DNA of 64,000 bases from Liriodendron chinense (lineage: Eukaryota > Streptophyta > Magnoliopsida > Magnoliales > Magnoliaceae). Shown here one piece after another: positions 11,173-22,924 of this stretch (positions are counted from its first letter, which is position 1; every line of letters starts with the position of its first letter). Location: the NCBI GenBank assembly GCA_003013855.2, contig ML058469.1, positions 1,302,001 to 1,366,000 of the forward strand, in the 5' to 3' direction. The notes below the pieces were generated by a model. The model ran no database searches and was not told the origin of the DNA. It was given only the letters and a program-made list of their open reading frames with translations. Made by a program: the position numbers and the translations under genes.

Positions 11173-13086
11173 TGTTCTCTCAAGTGCAAGAGATCACAAG
11201 TAATAAACTCGGTGAGTCCGAGGTCGAATCCATAGGGAGCAAAAATAGAAGTGTGTAAGAATCACTCTCAAATCAAGAAAAGAGAATAGAAATTCTAAAA
11301 GAAGTAATTAATCTAACTAATGATGGGTTGGATTGGATCAATGTTTGAGTGGGTTTAATAAATAAAAATTAAAGCACCAAGGCATCAAAGGTCCACATGT
11401 GTCTCATGCTTCATTAATGTGTATGATAAAGTATTACTCAACTAGAATAGATCACTATGGTCCATCTAATCGGAAGAATTGCAATTAGAACAAAAATTCA
11501 CGTAGGAAATCAATGGATTAGAGATCTATCTCATCAGGCATCTTTAAGTTCATACTCTTAAACGTTAGGGATTATAAGCATTAGAGATCCTTGAGATCGC
11601 TAATTAAATAATTTGACAGGTTAAAAATATCTCCAATCTAGGTTTTCATGAATCAAATCTAAGATTAAATAATACTCATGCAAAGAGTTTACATGAGAAT
11701 TAAAAACGCTAGATTAGTTTCATGAAATCATATAAAACAGATTTCTCACATCATTCAGTACATAAATCCATCACACATATCAACTCAATAATCCACACAT
11801 ACAGAAGGGTTTAGAACATAAACATAATTAAACAAGAAAAACCAAAAGAAGAAGAAGAAGACATAATTAAACTAAAAAAAATCAACTTAAAACTAACCAA
11901 CTTACAAGTTCTTAAAGTGAATCCAAGCAAACTTGAATGTAAAGAGGTCCTATGAGAGAGATGAGAGCTTGTTCTTTTCAAAACCGGATTAAAAAGATGC
12001 CCTAAAATTCTTCACAACTATCTATTTATAGTTAAGTTTGGATTGAAGTAACAGTACTGACTTTGTTACACTTCGTGTGACTAAATTGGCGATCAAGTTG
12101 CTCTGAAATTTTATTTAAGGCTTCATCATCAAGTGAACCTCATAATGGATGAATTATATTTCCAATATCACATCTGAAGTGGGCCCCATGATTAGATCAG
12201 TAGACACCTCCCAGATTCGCAGTTTTAATACCTTCTGAACCAGTCATTCTTGCATCCTTCACTCCGATGTGTACAGACATCGAAAGTGTCTCAAAATTGA
12301 TATCTTGGTAGAACTATATCCCCTCTAGATGATAGAGGGTTGGGATTGGCTTAAAGTATTCCAGAATTTTGGTGCACACACCTCTCAATTTGGACCGTTT
12401 TCTGATTCACACAGGCGGAACTTTCAAGAACACTTTGACTTGTTTTCGACGTTGCAATCAATCTACACATCCGATTGACTTGATTCCAATTTAGTTTTGT
12501 AGAAAATTTTATTATGTACCAGATGGATGGCTTGGATTCTTCATTTGAGCACTGATAGACCACTAGAATGAATTCCAAAGCTAAGTTGGTACTGAATGAA
12601 TAATGTTTGTTCATCGGGTCACTATGATCAATCCAAAACTTCGATTGGCGTGAAACCAGTACCATTTGTTAGATAATTTGATGATCTTCAAAGTGTAAGG
12701 AGAGTTTCTCAAATTGCATACAAAAAGTGGTCTAAAAGTGGGACGCATAGTAGACAGCGTGCGCTGCCCGTTCGAAATTGAAAACCACATGTAATGCACA
12801 TCACCTTCAATCCATCGATCCAAGCCGTCTAACCTCAATCCAATCTTATAGGAAGTGTCTTTAGCCCTTCTCTCATCATCCTAAACCTTCCTAGACACAA
12901 GTGGCTTAACAAGAACCTCTAAAACATGAAATATCTCTATGTAAGTATAGTTTACAAGTTATAAAGCGATCCAACCATTGAACAAGTTTCCTACAATAAA
13001 TCTAAGTATTTTGCGTGATTTCTAGCCTAGTGATGATCGGACTGGGGGCCTAAATATGTAATATTTATGGTCACATCATCTAGCTC
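11173..13086 (-). mobile_element. Solo LTR of an Athila-like element in E
   Basis: Starts TGTTCTCTCAAGTGCAAG with the conserved ACTCGGTGAGTCCGAGGT hairpin segment at 11207-11224, as in the other Athila-like LTRs here. The target duplication TTGAA occurs at 11168-11172 and 13087-13091. The right end stops at AGCTC; the last bases (AACA in the relatives) seem lost. A TATA-like CTATTTATAG near 12024 lies on the complementary strand. It has the long form with a 600-bp segment shared with 35850-36600, but no GACCGGTC dyads. No internal region remains, so it probably arose by LTR-LTR recombination. Confidence 0.7.
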
Positions 13087-15560
13087 TTGAATCTCAAAAA
13101 ATGATAATCTGTCAAGCTATGCACGTAGTTGTAGCGAACAAGAAGGACGAGGAAGTAACTGACAAGTGCTCATAGGGATGCCCTCCAGAACAAAAGGTCC
13201 AGAAATCGTTGATAACTCTTCAAGAATCGGAAGATCAACGGGCAAAGGAGAAGGAAAGGTTGGAACCTCTGCATCATCATCAAGGACCGTCCCTGAAACA
13301 TCCCCAGTAGCGGCTTTGTCTAATATAGTCGCATCACTATCTGAAACTGTCACGATCTTAGTAGCGTGAGAAGACTCACCCACCTCGTGAACAGAGTGCG
13401 CAAAGGACTGATGATCTGTAGAAGGTCGGTAATCTCCATCAAGAAGGCTATATGCAAATATCACACCGCACATCGTGACATCTTGAACAATCTGACCGCT
13501 AAAAAGTGCATCTGAACCGTTAAGAAAGGCCCTGATGGCCTCGATTGAAGAATCAACGGTCAGATCTGGACCTGCAGTCCTCTCCATCATAAAGTCAGGA
13601 ATCCAATTATTACTCTGTCCAGTCAAAGGGATCATCGGGACATCCACACCGTCCATCATCAAGGGGATCATCATCAATGATCACAACAAGTCTGCCCAAG
13701 TAAGTGTACCATGCACTCGGCCATCATCAAGTGCATCCAAGCCATCAAAGGTATCATCTGAACCATCCATACTGTCTAAGTATGAGATTAACCCATCAAT
13801 GTCCATCATGGCATCATCCTCACCACCGATCACATCATCCATGAGGCTCACATTCAAACGATGCATAGCCTCACTTATGGCCCCTCTCCCCATCTCATCC
13901 ATACCATCCAATCCTCCAATATTCAATGCCCCATCCAAATTAGAACTTTCAGCAATCCGACCATTAATGGGGGCATTCAAAGCTTCCCCAACCACCACCC
14001 TTAATTCACCATCAATAGCCTCATTCAAAGCCCCATCTACACCACCAATCAAGAGTATCTCACCTTCATTAAAGCCCCCACCATTTTCTGAAATATGGGG
14101 CCCACTAGGATCAACCATTATCACACCCAAGCGATCATCAATGGCTGCCCAAGAGAGGACAAGAAGAGAATAAGACAAAAGGAGAAGGAAAGCGAAGACA
14201 AGGAGAAGATTCATGGTTGGAATCAGTGGAGAATGTGAAGACAGAGTGATCATAGAAGCAGGTGTGGAGAATGTCCGAACCATAACATCTACTAGGATCT
14301 GAGCTGCCTGAGGTGGTGTAGAACAAGGAACCCTGGCAACACTAGTGATCTGTCGGAGCAACCACTCTTCCAAGTACCACTGAAATGACTCGGCATTAGA
14401 AAGCATGATCCGAAGACATGAGGCCTCATACGCCTCCACTTGCTGAGGAGTATAATAGAGAGGAAAGCACATGTAGGGCATCCAGGTGAACTAAGAAAGA
14501 AGAATCAACTCACAGTAAGCTTCGGAAGAGCATATGAGGATAAAAGAAAAAAGATACTTATGTCCTCTGCAGTCAATCCATCTATATCAGCACGCCAATT
14601 ATCCCAAGACACTCGAGGATTCGGTTGGCGATTCTGCTGATACCAGTGGATGAAACGATACAAAGAAGGCTCGATATCATCCCGTATTTTCGAGGATGAG
14701 TGAGCAAAGTGATCATAGAAGCAGGTGTGGGCAAGGGTAAGCGCAATGATCAGACGGAGAGAACATGGATTTTATGAGAAGAAAGGTAAGGAGTATGCCT
14801 CCACTATAGGCCAGAAGCCTGTGAAAGACCTGCTAGCCGTGGAAGTCTTGTCCAAGCCCTGATAGATGCGAGTCAGAATGGCCACACTCCAATTTTATGA
14901 ATAATGAAGGTCCTCGGTCAAGCAAAGAAATCTAGGATCGATCCTTTCATTTGCATGGCAAAAAAAAAGGAACGAACCAAAGGCGTAAGTGATCATTGCC
15001 CGTGCTTTATAGAGGGGTTTCAGCTCAGTGGTAGGTACAACAGTAGCGAAAGTGTTATGAAACCATCGCAGTTTCACTTAGCTACTTTGGAATTCACTCT
15101 CAGGAGGGATGGCTCCCACAAGCCGCATCTAGTCATTAGGAGTAACTGAAGCAAGAGAATCCGCGTGGGGTACAGCCTGCCCCATGGAAGGGAAACCCTA
15201 TTTGCATATAAATGTCCATAGGAGTTATCCCCCATTCGCCATAAGGAAGTTGAAAGGTGTGGGTTTCATCCCTCCACCTTTCACAAAGGGCCGTGAGTAG
15301 CATACGATTGGCATAGTTTTTGTGGAAGTGCAACACGAGAAGACTCGCATAGGGGGTGTTGACGAGGACATGTTTAAGCATCGATTATGGCTGCTCCACC
15401 GAATTGTCCCAAAGGTCTCGGGTGCCTCGACCTTTTATTTTGGGGAGGGGTTGATGCTCCTTTGCCAGGAGCATATATGATCTCCCAACGAACAATGAAA
15501 GCATGTTTGTCCTCATTGAACACTCTTTGACCCCTTATACCATCCGCCATCGAATCCTAC
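13087..15560 (-). pseudogene. Antisense ORF of E with plant-mobile-domain-like region, decayed
   Basis: Reading on the - strand, the N-terminal part (15381-15140) contains LLTALCERWRDETHTFQLPY followed by GEWGITPMDIYMQIGFP. This is the signature of plant mobile domain proteins (the aminotransferase-like / MAIN-MAIL1 family). Farther on, SVAILTRIYQGLDKT and FTGFWPIVEAY (about 14860-14770) match the later part of that domain. The C-terminal part stays open for 266 residues (14481-13681) and is rich in Asp, Gly and Met repeats (LDGMDEM, DSMDGSDDTFDGLDALDD). It has an odd hydrophobic run (LLLVFAFLLLLSYSLLVLSW), and a further 186-residue frame follows. Several stops and frame breaks split it. Such domains are shared between host genes and transposons; here the antisense position in a Tat element favours a transposon-borne copy. 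Confidence 0.65.
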
Positions 15561-16479
15561 AAGCTCGGCAAGGTAAGCCTCTTATCATTTACCCTTTAAA
15601 ATCCAAATCTTGATCTAGGAGACCCATGGGTTTGGACTTAACATAATTCAAATGCAAACATATTAAATCTAATGTCCAACTCCATGTGTCGCCTAGGATA
15701 CACGTTGGGCCCATTAAAAACAAGTAAGGCCTACCTTAAAGAGGGTTGCATGTCATGGCTTAGATGAGGAAAATACACCATCCAAGGACACATTTTGGAC
15801 ACCAAGTGCACTCAAGTGCCATGATAAAATATCAAAGTGGGGTATTCATATGTAAAAACCCCTTTTCAAAGTCCATGTGTGACCGAGGTTTGGTCCACTT
15901 TCCACATCAAAGCAACGAGCCTCATTTGAGATGTTTCCATCTTTTTTACATATGTACATGGACAAATGGAAGATAGGAAGGAAATTGGTCCCCAAGAGTA
16001 ACTCAAATGCCTCACCTCAACGGATTGAAAAGTGCATATAGCCCACTTGAAGAACCATAAGAACCCACTCTTGGGTCAATCATGGGCAACTTATGTGCAT
16101 CATCTTGATAAATGTTTTAGCTGTGAAAAAACACAATGTGGTAGTCTACCCACACGTATGAGATAAGGAAAGCCAATGGTAGAAAATGGTGCACATAGTC
16201 CACTTGAAAAGCATAAGAGGACATGGCTTGATGAGTCACCCGACCATCATGAAAATGATTAAGAATGATGTGCATAGCCTACTTGAAAACCAAAATCCAA
16301 AGTGCCCCAAAGTATGGGACAAACTTGAGTATCATTCTTTCCCAAAAATTGAAAAAAAATCACTTATCTTTGAGAATGATGGTGGATGACCCACCAAATG
16401 CTATTCCAAGAGAGGATCATGGAGTTAAGATTGCATGGATAGCTCACTTGAAGAAAGATCATCCATTTGAAGGTAGTGA
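15561..16479. other. Noncoding flank, left of the CACTA-like element
   Basis: No gene seen. The text repeats short phrases such as GTGCATAGCCTACTTGAA at loose intervals (16030, 16190, 16270, 16440). It resembles 27107-28540 in style, and the two pieces probably formed one stretch before the CACTA-like insertion. Element A has no counterpart for it. Confidence 0.45.
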
Positions 16480-16489
16480 CATTACGGGC

Positions 16490-16795
16490 AAATGCTACGG
16501 CCTTTATTCGTAGCCATAGATATATAATCCGCCGCACCTCCATAGCCGACCTGTAGCATTGCTAATGCATTAGCTACGGATATAATTCGTAGCTATGAAT
16601 CTATTGCTACGAATAATATCCGCAGCTAAATAAGCTAGTCCGTAGTGGTTTTCTCGCAAATAGCTACGGATTATTATTAATCACTACGAATCATATCTGT
16701 AGGGGAAAAAATTTTATCCGTAGCTGTTAGCTTGTTGCTGCAGCTACGGATTATTATCATGAGCTACGGACTATATCCGTACATGTTCTATTTTG
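16490..16795. repeat. Left subterminal repeats of the CACTA-like element
   Basis: At least eight copies of GCTACGGAT or ATCCGTAGC-like 9-12-mers in both orientations, for example around 16572-16594, 16668 and 16740. In CACTA elements such repeats bind the accessory transposase protein; here that is by analogy. Confidence 0.7.
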
Positions 16796-19700
16796 AAAAA
16801 AAATTAAAAAAGCCCATATTGCCCGTTGCTGGTACATGCCCTGATATTTCAATCCATGTAAGATAAACTTTATAAACAAAATTATGCAGGAGGAGCAGCC
16901 TCTTTAAATTGCAAGATGTACAAAAATATAAAACTAAAACTCGAATGCAATGTAATAAATGTTAAACAAATCGCCAAGTTTGTTGTTGGTTTGGGTGAGA
17001 AAGTTTTGCCAACAGATATTGCAGTAGGCATGCGTGTTGGTGTTGATCGAAATAAATATCAGATTCAAATTCCGTTGCCAACAGATATTATAGTAGGCAT
17101 GCACATTCCTCCTTGCCAGGCCTAATTCCTCCTCGCATCTTGCTAAATAGAAGGGAAGCCTCTTCACTCATACCTACAATGAGAGGAATATGGTTATAAG
17201 ATGATGGATGTCTTTAAGCTTACAAAGAACGATATTTGAAACCAACTGTACCAAATTAGTCAAAGTACAAATGAACCCACAATAAAGACTAATAAAACAA
17301 TTTTATGCATGGTTCTACTAGTGAGATTTTCTTTCAAAAACTTTGATAATAACATCGTATATGTAGGATTGAGTTGCGGAAAAGATTTTAACAAAGATTC
17401 AATTGAGTGCGATGAAAGGCGGCTTACAGTGATGGGCGGTAGAACCGTGGAAATTTTTGTCCTAGCCCATATCTATAGGTAATCGATATGTCAGCATTTT
17501 CTCGATCCTCGATAGAAATTTAAGCTGTTTTACTTGCTCCCTTCTTATTTTTAAATTATATTACCACGTTTTCATAGGCATACTATATGTTTCTCATTTT
17601 AGACCAACGTAAACTTATTCTACTTGTTCTTCATGTATTGAAGAAATCACATAAACTACAGATGTGCATTTAGGAGTCAAGTTCCTAAACCACTCTAATA
17701 TTGTAAATGATAAAAGAACCATAGCCCACCATGATGTGTGCATTATCCACTTTTTCATTTGTGTGCGCCTTGTATTCTCCATAGAACCCAAAATTCAGCT
17801 GAACCACATAGTGGGGTCCACTTGAGTTCTGTAATGGCTTGAATTTTCGCTTCTCTTCATCCTAGTGGGTCACGTTTGATGAATGGATTGGATGGCATAT
17901 GCACCCCATAGTGGGCCCCACACAAATCTGTTAGGTTTTAAGGGTGGGTGTTCCTTTGCAATGGTTCCTTGTGGTGTGGCCCTCCTGAGTTTTGGATTAG
18001 CTTGAAATTTGGGCAGCAGGCCAAACTTAGCATGGCACACCTGATGGTTGGAGTGGATGTCATGCATACATTGTCACACTATGACATCCAACTAGGTAAT
18101 TCTCAAAAAAAAAAAAAAGAAAAAGAAAAAAAAGAAGAAAGAAATATAGAAAAAGAAAAGTTCAACTAGGTTGGCCCCAACATTAGTGCAAAAATCGGAC
18201 TGATCCACTCATTAGGTGGTCCAATGTCTGTGTACTTTGGACAATTGGACCAAGTGGTGGCTGTCCTTCTTTTTCTATGGTGTGGACCACATGATGAGTG
18301 GGTTGGTCTGATTTTTGCACCAACTGTTCTTCATGTTGGGGGCTACTTTTTGAATAGGTTGGATTTTGTACGCTCTTGACACATTAACATTTATGTGCTA
18401 GTTGGATGATCATGCTATCTCCCAACTATTGTGTGTGAAAGCAATTGTGGGAATGGAAAACCTGCTCGATGGTGGGAATTGAAAGCCCGCTTGATGGAAT
18501 AGGCACAAGCTGCCATGACTTACTGATTTGGGATCTCAACTCAAGTAACACCATGTATTCACATTCAACTGTAGGAGCAAGGCAACGCCAAGAGTGATAA
18601 AAAATTAAAAATAAAAATCTAAAGCTAATTGCTTACTGCTATTGCTAGTTATTGTCCCCTTTACACTCGCATGCACACGCATGTTAATGTCATGGACAAA
18701 CGAGGAAGAAATAGTGGAAAAAGAGATTAGATATGTCCCTCTGTCCATGAACCCAAAAGATACTTCAAAAGGCTCTCTACCAACCTCATGTTATTGTCAT
18801 GGACATGCCCATATTCCCCTTTTACCATCATCCCAAGCTTCTAGTGCTTGTTTCCTTTATTGGGTCTTCTGATTTTTACACATCCATTCCATTCCATTAG
18901 AAAGCTTTGAGTGGATGTAATGTACATGAGCATTCCCTATTCATGACAAGATGTCCTATCCTCTTCATATTCGAGCGACATGGGATGTTGGGATCTTTAG
19001 TAATATGTCTCACATGGGTCGGGTACTCGGTCGTCCACTGTATTTTTTTCCTAGATTTGGATGAATATATATGGAAATGGATTTTGGCTAGACATGATTC
19101 TTGGAACATAAACATTGCCATGATTTGATCATGCCCATGGAGGCAGCCCCATCTTTTTGTTTCTATTTTCTAAATCTATTGAACAGACCCTAAGCAATGA
19201 TGGGTATGGTCTATTTACAATGGGAATGTGATCTAAGCCGCTTATTTAATTGCAAAACGTATTGGTGAATATGACAAATGGATTTGTTTTTAGTTTCATG
19301 GTCTAAAATTAGGTGGGCCATGTGCATTGGATAGCTTTCTTTGAGTGGTGGATGATGGAGATAAGTATGAAATCCAACTAGGTAACGTGTTTATGGGAGA
19401 GAAATGGTCCAGTGTCCTTGGAACACTATAAGCTCCTAGTTGCATTGGGACACTTAGACAGTCCAATCTATTGATCTGGACCATTCATTAGGTGCAGCGC
19501 ACAATTAATGAGCTACCATGCAAACATCATACTAATCTGACAAATAATAACCATCCGATTTTGATATGGCCCTATTGAGTTTTGAATTTGCCTGATTTTT
19601 AGAATCCTGTCCAATTGTGGTCTCGCAAAACAGATGGACGGAGTAGATTTGTCACAGACATCTTTGTGGACCCCAACAGCAGGCAATCCGTTTCCTTTGC

Positions 19701-22700
19701 CTAAGACCAAACTCACCTCTTGCAAACCCTCTGTGGCACCCACTGTTACAGTTGAAAATTCTTGGGGTATAGAAGTTTTGAATCAAGCTGATATTTTTCT
19801 TTTCCCTTCATGCATCTGTGTGATCTCATGAACATGTTGGATGACAAATAAACATTATTGTGGGCACGAGGAAGGTTTCAACTATGGAAATCATTATTCC
19901 CACGGTTTCCGTAGTATGGCCCACTTGAGCTTTGGATGTGCTTCAGTTTTGAGCTCAACCACTAAAACGAGCTTGGAAAAATGGATGAACAGCGTGGATA
20001 AACCACACGCATTCACGGTGGGCCCAATAGAGTTTACTCAGTACGATAAAAGCATATTGAGTTACTCAATACTCAATCTGATTTCCAAACGCAAGGGGGC
20101 ATTCAAAGTTTCAAACCCTTCATCAGGTAGACCTTTCAATGTTATCTGACCTTGCACAAAAAATCAGACGGATCAGTCAACTCATCATGTGGGGGAGTCG
20201 GGAGAGAGATTTTACAACAATCAGCTTTCAGTTTGTTTAAGTTATGTGGTCCACCTGACACTCAATCTCAATCAGCACAACTGCAACTGCTGCAACTCAA
20301 TCTCAATCAACCTGTCACAAGTGTATGGGATGTTTTCCTATGATGGAAATCTCTCACTTGTTCTAAAGGATTCCATAGAATTCAGACATGTCGGGCTGTT
20401 ACATTAGGTGAAACCAGTTTCCATACTATAGGAAAATTCTCAGATGGTATCCATACTATAGGAAAAAGAGGTGTTTGGCCAAAACTGAAGCAGATCCAAT
20501 TCTCAGATTAAGCACACACGCGGCGAGAAGCAAATCAAATATTCAACCTAAAATCCAAACCCTGTGTTTTCATCTTCATTCCCATGCAAATCAAAATAGA
20601 AGAAAAATAATAGCAACTCATATTTTGAAACTTGTAATGAGAATTTACCTCTGTTTGTGTGGAAACTGAGATTGGAACTGATTGAAGCAGTCCTACGCAC
20701 ATATATTCTCCAAAAACCTTGTAACAAAAATACAAATCATCATAGAAACTGTAAAAAGAAGAAATATTATCTTACATGTAATCTATAGCAAAGTGACATA
20801 GGAATAGAAAAAATTACCCCATATCTATCACCACATACAGCCACTAAATGACCATTTCCCCTGAACAAATGAAGAAAGAAAAAAAGAAAAGAAAAATGAA
20901 AACCCAATTAAGATTCTATATACACAGTTGAGCAATAACATGATATGCATCTTCCTAAAGGATCTTATAAAGAAGAACTACACCCAAGTATGAGAGTGAG
21001 TGTTATAAAAACCATACCCATACATTGGACTGTGGTATTCACACAGTGCAATCCACCTGATGAATGACTTGGATTTCACCCACCATTACATTATTCGAGA
21101 TTTATGAGAAACCAAACAAATTATGCCTCACACAATATTTCATATTGAACTTGTCTTAGTTTATTCCCCATGGATACAAATATCTAGATAAAGTCTCCTA
21201 ATTAAATTCGTCCCAGCCATTCAATATATATAAAATACAAAACATAAATGGAAGAAACTTTTAATTCATTGAACTAAGAGGATATACATTCCCATAACAT
21301 ATATAACACACAAAAATATACTTGTAACAATGTTCGTAACAGAGATATACCCCACCACAGAGATATACCCCACCACCATTTCCAAAATGGTAGATATACC
21401 CCACCACCATTTCCAAAAATGTTGGTAAGTCATCCACTACACATGATAAAAATTAGGACAGTCAAACCATGGGCTTCATTGTGGATGAAGTTGCCATGGA
21501 GAGTCCCCATTGAGCTGCACCATAGTAGTAAGCCGTAAGCGTCACTACTTAAGACAGCAATATGTTCAATGGTTAAAAGACTTATGAACAATCTTAACAA
21601 AAACAAACGTTTGGACAATTACTACTATATCGCTTGGATATATGTTCAATGGTGTTTGGACAATTCGAATGCATCGCTTGGATATATGTTCAATAGGATC
21701 AACTCCTAACAGACGAGGAATGCATGACAGCTTCCGCACAATCTGCAACAATAACAGGAAATGCCATTCAAGAATAAAGACTAATACAACAAATGGGTGA
21801 ATAATCAGAAGAAATTGTCACACAATGCAAGGACAACTGTAATTGTTCAAGGACACTGCCAAGGACACATCGAGACAACATTAAAGGAAACAAAAAGAGC
21901 ACACAACTTACTATTAGAAGGAATCAAGGTATAGAATGGCACCTTGGTGCAATAAGTTAAAATACCTACATAACAGACAAATAAATGAAAACTCACATAT
22001 ATCCGAAGCCACAAGTGGTGCATTTGCTGGAGGGTCCTGCTCACAGGCCATATGAAAACTCACAATCAGGCCATATTGAAACCCATTTACTTGAAGGTGT
22101 TGGTGATGCCCAAATGGTGAATTTGATCCTCCAGTTCATAGGATCGTTGTAGGACCAGCACCACAAGCTTTGGTATGTGTGTGATCAAGAACGTAAGCAT
22201 AATAGGATTGCTAGAGGCCATTCATAATCTTGGCTTAGATGCCCTTTGTTCCTTATTTTATGTGATCTCTATCTTACATTTGTGTAATTTATCTGCAGAT
22301 TCACTTACTATTTTCTGAGCAAGGGGGCCTAAATATAGGTCGTGGAGTGCTGATGGGTCTGCCCCTACTAACAACTGGGAAGGCTAAACATAAACATAAA
22401 AGGCAAACCGAAGAAATCTCTCCATTGTAATCCCTTAAACAAGGCCTGTTCATAACGACCAAAGGACAGGGACAAGAATACCCTATATTTTGAAACTAGC
22501 TATCCTTCCCACACATGGATCTTTCTTCCACCTGTCAAGCAAGCGATTGGAAGCAATGACGCTCAAAGCAATGAGACAGCACCAACAACACCACTGATGG
22601 CACCGCCCACCACGCAAAGCCCTCTATTTTTTTTTTTTGCATGGAATAGGAACTTGAATTAGTTCAACCATTGTCTTATTACCAACCCCAAAATGTGATT

Positions 22701-22780
22701 TGAGTCATAATTATCTTGACATCAGTTACATAAGCTAAAACAATTCATATGAGATTTGGGAGATGACTCAAAACAGAAAG
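16796..22780. other. CACTA-like interior, left half: no gene, dispersed repeats
   Basis: No open frame longer than about 100 codons and no familiar protein motif. Several stretches carry phrases typical of one dispersed repeat family (GTGGGGTCCACTTGAG, TGGGCCCCACAC, CCAACTAGGTAA): about 17790-18080, 18180-18360, 19300-19480, 19560-19745 and 19870-20150. Short direct repeats occur at 21350-21420 (GATATACCCCACCACCATTT) and 21636-21690 (CGCTTGGATATATGTTCAAT). Confidence 0.5.
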
Positions 22781-22924
22781 CTAGACCATAAACCAAGTAT
22801 CCATGTACAGGCATGAGTAATGATACTAGACCATAAACCAAGTAATGATACCATATAATGAACCTAGAAAAGAGAAACTAGACCATAAACCAAGTATCCA
22901 TGTACAGGCATTAGTAATGATACT
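22781..22924. repeat. Small tandem duplication
   Basis: CTAGACCATAAACCAAGTAT followed by CCATGTACAGGCAT is present at 22781 and 22878, with a shortened third copy at 22826. The pieces are in direct orientation. It lies inside the CACTA-like element and no function is suggested. Confidence 0.75.

Noticed and set aside
13166..14173. + strand frame of 212 codons rich in Ser/Pro/Ile
   Set aside because: Mirror of the Asp/Gly-rich antisense ORF tail (GATGG repeats read backwards).
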